Shown piece by piece: positions 58,428 to 64,000 of a stretch of DNA of 64,000 bases. A program made the translations under genes and the position numbers. Position 1 is the stretch's first letter. Each line of letters opens with the position of its first letter. The notes under the pieces are model-generated. The model ran no database searches. It was not told where the DNA came from and saw only the letters and a program-made list of their open reading frames with translations. The stretch lies in NCBI RefSeq assembly GCF_020715565.1, contig NZ_CP085839.1, forward strand, positions 2,418,001-2,482,000, in the 5' to 3' direction. Source of the stretch: Nocardioides sp. Kera G14 (GTDB taxonomy: Bacteria; Actinomycetota; Actinomycetes; Propionibacteriales; Nocardioidaceae).

Positions 58428-59671
58428 CAGACGACCTCGTTGAGCAGGCGGTGGATGTCGATGCCGAGATGGGCGTAGCGCTCGACCCGTGGAGGCATGC
58501 CGCCGGCGCGTCGTAGCTCACCATCGTGCCTCTCGAAGAGGGTGGCCGTCTCGATCGTGTCGCCCTCGACCCGGCCGGGCACCGCGATGATCTCGTTCAC
58601 CCGCCGCGCGCCGCTCGGGTCGAGGCCCAGGTGGACGACCAGGTCGACCGACGCGGCGATCGTCGGGACGACGAACTTCGACGAGATGTTCTCGCCGGCC
58701 AACAGCGGCAGGAGAGCGAGCTTGCCGAGGGCCTCACGACCGGAGTTCGCATGGACGGTGCACATGCCGGGAACGCCGGAGTTCAACGCCAGCAGGAGAT
58801 CGAGTGCCTCCTCGGCGCGGACCTCGCCCACGATGATCCGGCTGGGACGCATGCGGAGCGACTCCTTGACGAGGTCGCGGAGAGTCACCTCACCCGTGCC
58901 CTCCAGCCCCGCCTGGCGGCACTGCAGGGCGACCCAGTCCGGATGGGGGAAGCGCAGCTCCCACACCTCCTCGGCACTGATCACCCGGTCACCACCCGGG
59001 ATCGCGGCTGCGAGGCAGTTGAGCATCGTGGTCTTGCCCGCCTGGGTCGCCCCGGCGATCAGGATGTTGAGCCCGGCACGCACACTCGCCTCGAGGAAGG
59101 CCGCGGCGGTCGGGGTCAGGCTGCCGAGGTCGACCAGATCGCCCAGCCGAGCAGCGCGCATCACGAATTTGCGAATGTTGACCGCGGCGAAACCGCGGCT
59201 GATCCCGTCGAGTACGACGTGCAGTCGATGGCCGCCGGGCAGCATCGCGTCGACGAAGGGACGGGAGAGGTCGATCCGGCGACCGGAGGTCTTGAGCATC
59301 CGCTCGACGAGCTCGTCGACCTGCTCGCGGGTGAGCATCAGGTTGGTCAACTCGTGCCGCCCGGCACGAGCGATGAAGACGCGGTCCGGTGAGTTGATCC
59401 AGATCTCCTCGATCTGCGGATCCTCCAGCAGCGCCTGCAGCGGCCCGAATCCCGCCACCCGGGCGACGAGCTCACCCACGACCCCGGCGGAGTCGTCCAG
59501 CGTCTCGACCGCGCCGGTCAGTGCGCGCTCATCGTGCTCGCGGACGACGGTCTCGGCGATCCGACGTACGAAGGCGGGATCGACCTGTGGATCGACGCCC
59601 TCGCGGCGCACACGCTCGCGGACGGACGCGTCGAGTCGTTCGACGAGACCGATTCCGAGGTCAGTCCCCAT
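58427..59671 (-). CDS. TadA/CpaF family secretion ATPase
   Basis: A 414-residue hexameric ATPase. Motifs are Walker A GATQAGKTTML, the Asp box EEVWELRFPHPDWV, Walker B RPSRIIVGEVRAEEALDLL and the His box AVHAN-like GMCTVHANS. The N-terminal 90 residues form the usual helical domain. It powers pilus assembly. AAGGGG lies upstream of ATG 59671. It is the first gene of the tad operon here; no CpaE/TadZ or prepilin peptidase precedes it. Confidence 0.93.
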   Translation of the reverse strand: MGTDLGIGLVERLDASVRERVRREGVDPQVDPAFVRRIAETVVREHDERALTGAVETLDDSAGVVGELVARVAGFGPLQALLEDPQIEEIWINSPDRVFIARAGRHELTNLMLTREQVDELVERMLKTSGRRIDLSRPFVDAMLPGGHRLHVVLDGISRGFAAVNIRKFVMRAARLGDLVDLGSLTPTAAAFLEASVRAGLNILIAGATQAGKTTMLNCLAAAIPGGDRVISAEEVWELRFPHPDWVALQCRQAGLEGTGEVTLRDLVKESLRMRPSRIIVGEVRAEEALDLLLALNSGVPGMCTVHANSGREALGKLALLPLLAGENISSKFVVPTIAASVDLVVHLGLDPSGARRVNEIIAVPGRVEGDTIETATLFERHDGELRRAGGMPPRVERYAHLGIDIHRLLNEVV

Positions 59672-59791
59672 GACCGGACCCCTTCCCGAGTGGAGTTCCT
59701 GCCGGGAAGGCTAAGCCCGCCGTGCGACGGTGACCAGACCCTCTCGTCGGGCTGTGGAGGAAGCCGACTCCTGCGAGGACCGAGAGGCGGC

Positions 59792-60703
59792 TCAGCGTCG
59801 TGGGATGACCAGGGCGATACCGGTGTCGAACTGGTCCCCTTCGAGCCGTCCGCCGAGAGCCGCCACGACGGCGCGTGCGCGCAGGAAGGTCGATCCCGGG
59901 CCGCGCAGACGGCCTCCGGTGCTGGCGGAGCGGGCCGTGGTGACGTGGATCCGCAGCGCCCCCTCGCGGGTGGTCTCGTAGCGCAGCTCGACGTCGCCGC
60001 GGGAGCGATGGAGGACGTCCACCAGCAGCAGCTCGTGGATGTGCTCGAGCGGACCGGGCGTGAAGGTGATCTCCTCATCACCGCCCACCTCCGAGAGCAG
60101 CCGGCGGTCGTGATGGGCGAGCTCGCTGGCCCACCGCCGTGCGCAGGTACCCGCGAGGTCGCGCAACGGGATGCCGGAACCGGCGACGAGCGAGGAGTGC
60201 CGCGCCAGCTGGACGAGCTCGCCTGCGACGACGTCCAGCGACTCGATCCGCTGCACGCAGCGATCCACCGCCGCCCGTACGTCGTCGGGGACTCCGTCAC
60301 TCAGGGCGAGGTCCTCGAGCTCCAGTCGCAGTGAGGTCAGCGGCGTGCGCAGCACGTGCGAGGCGTGCTCCGCGAACGACTGCTCCTGGCTGATCCGATC
60401 CTGGAGCTGGGACGCGGAGATCCGCAGGGCGTCACCGATCGCCTGCACCTCCGGGATGTGCGAGGTCGGAAGGTCGAGGTCGAAGCGGCCACGTCCGAGA
60501 GCCCGGGCGGCGCGCGCCAGCTGGAGGAAGGGCGACACGAGGGCCAGGGACAGCACGTAGCCGGCGAGGCCTGCCACGACGACCAGGCAGAGGAAGAAGA
60601 GCCCGATCGTCGAGAGGCGATCCGTGAGCGAGCTGATCGCGAACGCGGCCGCGCAGAGGAGGACCGTCAGCAGGATGAAGGTGGCGGTGAGGCGATTACG
60701 CAT
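59792..60703 (-). CDS. Sensor histidine kinase with divergent ATP-binding domain
   Basis: A 303-residue membrane kinase with two N-terminal helices (about 6-25 and 30-55), a HAMP-like linker, and an H-box FAEHASHVLRTPLTSLRLEL with His116. The C-terminal ATPase domain is degenerate: the N-box region reads HELLLVDVLHRSRGDV without the usual Asn, and no DxGxG motif is seen. Only a G2-like GGRLRGPGSTFLRARAVVAALGG remains. ATG 60703 overlaps the response regulator by 8 bases. It may be a poor kinase or act mainly as a phosphatase. Confidence 0.88.
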   Translation of the reverse strand: MRNRLTATFILLTVLLCAAAFAISSLTDRLSTIGLFFLCLVVVAGLAGYVLSLALVSPFLQLARAARALGRGRFDLDLPTSHIPEVQAIGDALRISASQLQDRISQEQSFAEHASHVLRTPLTSLRLELEDLALSDGVPDDVRAAVDRCVQRIESLDVVAGELVQLARHSSLVAGSGIPLRDLAGTCARRWASELAHHDRRLLSEVGGDEEITFTPGPLEHIHELLLVDVLHRSRGDVELRYETTREGALRIHVTTARSASTGGRLRGPGSTFLRARAVVAALGGRLEGDQFDTGIALVIPRR

Positions 60704-61388
60704 CCTGGGGGCCGCCCTCCAGGCGGAACCCCACACCGCGGACGGCGACGACCTTGTCGGTCACACCGGCTGCCTCGAGCTTCTGTCGCAGACGGCCGAT
60801 CGTCACGTCGAGCGTCTTCGTCGAGCCGTACCAGTTCTTGTCCCAGGCCTCGGCCATCAACCGGTCGCGCGAGACCACCTTGTCGCGCTGTCCGGCGAGC
60901 ACGGCCAGGACGTCGAACTCCTTGCCCGTCAGTGAGACCTCGAGGTCGCCGGCATGGACCCTGCGCGCGGGCACGTCGATCCGCAGTGCGCCCTCGGGGA
61001 GGCCGGCGCCGGAGGCATGGGAGGCGGTGCGACGCAGCAGCGCTCGGACGCGTGCCTGCAGCTCGGCGAGGCCGAACGGCTTGGAGAGGTAGTCGTCCGC
61101 GCCGTAGTCCAGGCCCACGACCCGGTCGAGCTCACCGGCCCTGGCGGTGACGATCATGATGGCGCCGTCGTACCCGCTCTCGCGTGCACTCCGGCAGACG
61201 TCGAGCCCGTCCATGTCGGGGAGGCCGAGGTCGAGGATGAGCACGTCGGTCGGGCGCGAGGTGAGCTCCTCGAGAGCGCTGCCGCCGGTGTCGACCCAGC
61301 GGACGGCATAGCCCTCACGCTCCAAGGTGCGGACGAGCGGGAAGGCGATGTCTTCCTCGTCCTCGACGATGAGGACCGTGTGAGCCAT
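60696..61388 (-). CDS. OmpR/PhoB family response regulator
   Basis: A 230-residue two-domain regulator. The receiver has the acidic pair in VEDEEDIAF, phospho-acceptor Asp53 in LILDLGLPDMDG, Thr in MIVTARAG and Lys in YLSKPFGL. The DNA-binding domain ends with STKTLDVTIGRLRQKLEAAG and VRGVGFRLEG. All signalling residues are intact. It is the first gene of a two-gene operon with the adjacent kinase. The gene lies upstream of the tad operon, but a link is not proven. Confidence 0.95.
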   Translation of the reverse strand: MAHTVLIVEDEEDIAFPLVRTLEREGYAVRWVDTGGSALEELTSRPTDVLILDLGLPDMDGLDVCRSARESGYDGAIMIVTARAGELDRVVGLDYGADDYLSKPFGLAELQARVRALLRRTASHASGAGLPEGALRIDVPARRVHAGDLEVSLTGKEFDVLAVLAGQRDKVVSRDRLMAEAWDKNWYGSTKTLDVTIGRLRQKLEAAGVTDKVVAVRGVGFRLEGGPQDA

Positions 61389-61440
61389 GGACGGAATCGT
61401 AGGCGAACCGGCGCCCCGACCCGCGCGTCCGGTGGGGAGG

Positions 61441-62289
61441 TCAGAAGTCGGACAGGTGGTCGTCCAGGCGCGACAACGCCGTGCTGATCGTGGGTTGCTC
61501 GATGGCCAGCGGGTCCTCGGCCCCCTCCTCGACCTCGTCCCAGGTCAGCGGCGCGGCAACCGTCGGACGGTCACGGCCGCGGAGCGACCACGGCGCCACA
61601 GTGGTCTTCGCCGGGTTGTTCTGTGACCAGTCCAGGAAGACCTTGCCGCCGCGCTTCTCCTTCGTCATCGAGGAGATCACCCGATTCGGGTACGCCGACT
61701 GCAACTGCTCCGCGATCTGCCGGGCGACCCCCGACGGATCCGGGACGGGTGCCGGCAGCGGGATGTAGAGATGCAGACCCTTGCTGCCACTGGCGACCGG
61801 GTGCAGCGCGAGGCCGAGCCCGGTGACGAGCTCACGGACGAGCAGTGCGACCTGGCACGCCTCCGGCAACCCGGCCGGCTCGCCGGGGTCGAGGTCGATC
61901 ACGATCCGGTCGGCAGGAAGCGGATCGCCCTCCGGCGTCACACGCCACTGGTGCACGTGCAGCTCGAGCGCCGCGGTGTTGGCGAGCCACGTGAGGGTCG
62001 CGAGGTCCTCACAGACGGGGAAGACGTTGCTCCGCACCCGCACCCGACGGATCCACGACGGCGCCCCGCTCGGGATGTTCTTCTCGAAGAAGCTCGACGA
62101 CCCGACGCCGTCGGGCCACCGCACCCGCGTCACCGCGCGCCCATGCAGCTGCGGGAGCAGCACCGGCGCGGCCCTCGCGTAGTAGTCGAGCACCTCCCCC
62201 TTGGTCGTGCTCGTGCGCGGGTAGAGGACCTTGTCGAGGTTGCTCAGGGTGAGGGCGCGGCCCTCTACGTCGACGCGCATGACGCCCAT
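61441..62289 (-). CDS. LigD polymerase-domain protein (NHEJ)
   Basis: A 282-residue stand-alone polymerase (PolDom) of the LigD primase-polymerase family, filling gaps during non-homologous end joining. Metal-binding Asp residues are in RIVIDLDPGE. Substrate-contact segments are ASGSKGLHLYIPL and FLDWSQNNPAKTTVAPWSLRGR. The ligase and phosphoesterase domains of mycobacterial LigD are absent, so ligation must come from another gene. ATG 62289 or 62280 can start it. It is divergent from ku by 29 bases. Confidence 0.93.
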   Translation of the reverse strand: MGVMRVDVEGRALTLSNLDKVLYPRTSTTKGEVLDYYARAAPVLLPQLHGRAVTRVRWPDGVGSSSFFEKNIPSGAPSWIRRVRVRSNVFPVCEDLATLTWLANTAALELHVHQWRVTPEGDPLPADRIVIDLDPGEPAGLPEACQVALLVRELVTGLGLALHPVASGSKGLHLYIPLPAPVPDPSGVARQIAEQLQSAYPNRVISSMTKEKRGGKVFLDWSQNNPAKTTVAPWSLRGRDRPTVAAPLTWDEVEEGAEDPLAIEQPTISTALSRLDDHLSDF

Positions 62290-62318
62290 CGTTCCCGATG
62301 AGGGGGCAGGATGGGGGC

Positions 62319-63116
62319 ATGCGAGCGATCTGGAAGGGCGCGGTCTCCTTCGGTCTGGTCACGGTCCCGGTGAAGCTCTACTCGGCGACCGAGTCCCACG
62401 ACGTGTCCTTCCGGCAGGTCCACGCGAAGGACGGCGGCCGGATCAAGTACCAGCGCGTCTGCGCCCTCGACGGCGAGGAGGTGGCCTACGCCGACATCGC
62501 GAAGGGCTACGAGACCGAGGACGGCGAGATGGTGATCCTCACCGAGTCCGACCTCGCCTCGCTCCCTTCCACGTCGAGCCGCGAGATCGCCGTACAGCGG
62601 TTCGTGCCCCGTGACCAGGTCGACCCGCTCCTCTTCGAGAAGTCCTACTACCTCGAGCCCGATGCCAACGCGCTCAAGTCCTACGGCCTGCTGCGCGAGG
62701 CGCTGCGCGACACCGATCGGGTCGCCGTCGTCACGATCGCCCTGCGCCAGCGCACCTCGATCGCACTGCTCCGCGTGGTCGACGACGTCATCGTGCTGCA
62801 GACGCTGATCTGGCCCGACGAGGTCCGCAACCCCGACTTCAACCTCTCTCTCGAGGGTGTGGAGGTGAAGGAGGCCGAGGCGAAGATGGCCCACGTCCTC
62901 GTCGAGACCCTGTCGGGCGACTTCGAGCCTGGGGAGTTCGAGGACGACTACGCCGCCGCCGTACGCGAACTCGTGGAGACCAAGATCGAGGGCGGCGAGA
63001 TCACGCGGCCCGAGGTCGCCGCCGAGTCGAGTGGTGAGGTCGTCGACCTGCTCGCGGCGCTGCAGAAGTCCGTCGCCGCCGCCAAGGCGCAACGCGGCGA
63101 GGCCGCCGCCGGCTGA
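62319..63116 (+). CDS. ku: DNA end-binding protein Ku
   Basis: A 265-residue bacterial Ku that binds double-strand ends and recruits LigD. The N terminus MRAIWKGAVSFGLVTVPVKLYSA is the family signature, followed by KYQRVCALDGEEVAYADIAKGYE and the dimer ring segment RVVDDVIVLQTL. The C-terminal tail is Ala/Lys/Gly-rich but short. ATG 62319 has a G-rich ribosome site. It sits head to head with the LigD polymerase gene. Confidence 0.95.
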   Translation: MRAIWKGAVSFGLVTVPVKLYSATESHDVSFRQVHAKDGGRIKYQRVCALDGEEVAYADIAKGYETEDGEMVILTESDLASLPSTSSREIAVQRFVPRDQVDPLLFEKSYYLEPDANALKSYGLLREALRDTDRVAVVTIALRQRTSIALLRVVDDVIVLQTLIWPDEVRNPDFNLSLEGVEVKEAEAKMAHVLVETLSGDFEPGEFEDDYAAAVRELVETKIEGGEITRPEVAAESSGEVVDLLAALQKSVAAAKAQRGEAAAG

Positions 63117-63145
63117 CCTCCGGCGGAACACCACGACCCACCCGG

Positions 63146-63151
63146 CATGAT
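63146..63151 (+). promoter_or_regulatory. Putative -10 box of the DUF2505 gene
   Basis: CATGAT ends 6 bases before ATG 63158, which lacks a Shine-Dalgarno sequence. Confidence 0.35.
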
Positions 63152-63157
63152 GACTCC

Positions 63158-63625
63158 ATGCCGACCTCCCTGTCCCACTCGTGGACGTACGCCGCGCCCG
63201 TCGCAGACGTCCGGGCGATGCTCTTCGATCCGGCCTTCCGCGAGGCGGTGTGCGACGCACAGCATGCCGTCTCCCGCACGGTCGGCATCAACGGCGACTC
63301 GATCCGCGTCGACTACGCCCAGGCGACCGCGAAGCTGCCCGGCTTCGCCAAGAAGCTGGTCGGCGAGACGATCACGATCGGTCAGCGTGAGGGGTGGAAG
63401 GGCGACGAGGCGGTCGTCGAGATCCTCGTCCCCGGCAAGCCGGGGAGCGCCGCCGGCCGGCTCACGCTGACGCCGGAGGGTGAGGGAACGAGGCAGAGCG
63501 TCGACCTCCAGGTCGTCGCGAAGGTCCCTCTCGTCGGGGGCAAGGTCGAGGCGATGATCCGCGACCTGTTGGTCAAGGCGTGGACGAAGGAGAGCCAGGT
63601 CGGTCGGGAGTGGCTGGCGCGCTGA
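63158..63625 (+). CDS. DUF2505 family protein (START/SRPBCC-like)
   Basis: A 155-residue protein with SLSHSWTYAAPVADVRAMLFDPAFREAVCDA at the N terminus and GGKVEAMIRDLLVKAWTKESQVGREWL at the C terminus, typical of DUF2505. The predicted fold is a helix-grip with a hydrophobic cavity. Ligand unknown. The last 53 bases overlap the convergent small membrane protein gene. Confidence 0.85.
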   Translation: MPTSLSHSWTYAAPVADVRAMLFDPAFREAVCDAQHAVSRTVGINGDSIRVDYAQATAKLPGFAKKLVGETITIGQREGWKGDEAVVEILVPGKPGSAAGRLTLTPEGEGTRQSVDLQVVAKVPLVGGKVEAMIRDLLVKAWTKESQVGREWLAR

Positions 63626-63806
63626 GCGTCTCCTCCCGCGTGGCCTCGGCCTCGGCCAGGTCCTGTCGACGCCGCAGCGCGATCACCACGATCAGCACGA
63701 GGAACGGCCCGAAGGCCAGCCCGAACGTCAGCACCTTCTCGTACGGGTGCAGCGCGCCCAGGTGCATCGGAACGAGGGCGACGAGCGGGACGAGCAGTGC
63801 GGACAC
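63573..63806 (-). CDS. Small membrane protein, unknown
   Basis: A 77-residue protein from GTG 63806. It has two hydrophobic helices (residues 2-14 and 28-47, with VLTFGLAFGPFLVLIVVIAL) and a charged, Pro/Ser-rich cytosolic tail. The codon pattern supports it and it follows the upstream gene by 4 bases. Homologs of this shape are common next to Ku in related genomes, but I cannot name a family. Confidence 0.65.
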   Translation of the reverse strand: MSALLVPLVALVPMHLGALHPYEKVLTFGLAFGPFLVLIVVIALRRRQDLAEAEATREETLSAPATPDRPGSPSSTP

Positions 63807-63810
63807 GCGG

Positions 63811-64000
63811 TCAGAGTAGTTCGGGGATCTCCGGGATCGCGAACCAGCCGAGGTCGTCGTCCGGGTCGTCGTCGGGCCCGCGGTCCTCGGTGTCTGCGTG
63901 GACGGCAGCCCAGCGCTGAAGGGGAACATCCCCGACGGCATCGTCGAGCACGACGACGACACGTCGCCCACCCCGCCCCGAGAGCGCGGTCGAGGCATCG
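63811..64000 (-). CDS. Partial gene cut by the window edge (C-terminal 62 residues)
   Basis: The minus-strand frame from the edge to TGA at 63811-63813 is open. It encodes RRVVVVLDDAVGDVPLQRW, then an acidic DDDPDDDLGWF run and a terminal IPEIPELL. It resembles the tail of the actinobacterial DUF6912-type small proteins, but this is a weak impression. The 5' part lies outside the window. Confidence 0.6.
   Translation of the reverse strand, partial: DASTALSGRGGRRVVVVLDDAVGDVPLQRWAAVHADTEDRGPDDDPDDDLGWFAIPEIPELL

Overview
The window is high-GC actinobacterial DNA, most likely from Nocardioides or a close relative in the Propionibacteriales. This rests on strong GC bias in third codon positions, many GTG starts, a TANNNT box 6-8 bases before many start codons (leaderless style), and gene orders shared with Mycobacterium (purE-purK / birA-accD-accE, and pncB-clpS / mec-cysO-cysM-murI-rph-rdgB). 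No rRNA, tRNA, CRISPR array, insertion sequence or prophage was seen. The only RNA gene is tmRNA. Almost everything is ordinary chromosomal core or near-core sequence.

Layout. 0-11 kb: a cell-wall galactofuranose block. It has an ABC exporter (Wzm/Wzt type), a GlfT2-like polymerase, UDP-galactopyranose mutase, a PAP2 phosphatase, two GlfT1-like transferases and two LytR-CpsA-Psr ligases. Together these could make, flip and attach a galactan-type polymer. 11-25 kb: metabolism. This holds enoyl-CoA hydratase, dienelactone hydrolase, aldo/keto reductase, purEK, an orphan winged-helix regulator, a class III cyclase, birA, acyl-CoA carboxylase beta and epsilon subunits, a MOSC protein, a DUF885 peptidase, a sulfotransferase and hydrolases. 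25-35 kb: rdgB, rph, an ABC-2 exporter, a metallo-beta-lactamase fold hydrolase, murI, the CysM/CysO/Mec cysteine pathway, DUF2017, pncB, clpS, and a MarR/MFS pair with a perfect operator. 35-42 kb: a large processive glycosyltransferase with a mucin-like tail, a helicase, DUF3039, and a TetR regulator divergent from an unknown gene.

42-55 kb: a DUF3048 lipoprotein, an M15-type peptidase, tmRNA and smpB (trans-translation), a helix-turn-helix/membrane fusion, two M23 peptidases, ftsEX, prfB, and a very large secreted lamin-tail protein. 55-60 kb: a compact Tad/Flp-type pilus operon. 60-64 kb: a two-component system, an NHEJ pair (LigD polymerase and Ku), DUF2505, and a gene cut by the window edge.

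The observations most worth following are these: a 15-bp-arm perfect palindrome centred on a -10 box and covering the start codon of the DUF3039 gene; a CysO sulfur carrier that ends Gly-Gly-Ala-Arg rather than Gly-Gly, next to its JAMM protease; triple 10-11-bp-phased direct repeats of GTCCGG upstream of both the orphan PhoB-type regulator and an M23 peptidase; tandem palindromes between the TetR gene and its divergent neighbour; and a DNA-binding/ECF-like membrane fusion beside tmRNA. I did not find one self-contained novel defence or biosynthetic system. All identifications come from reading sequence and motifs, without database searches.
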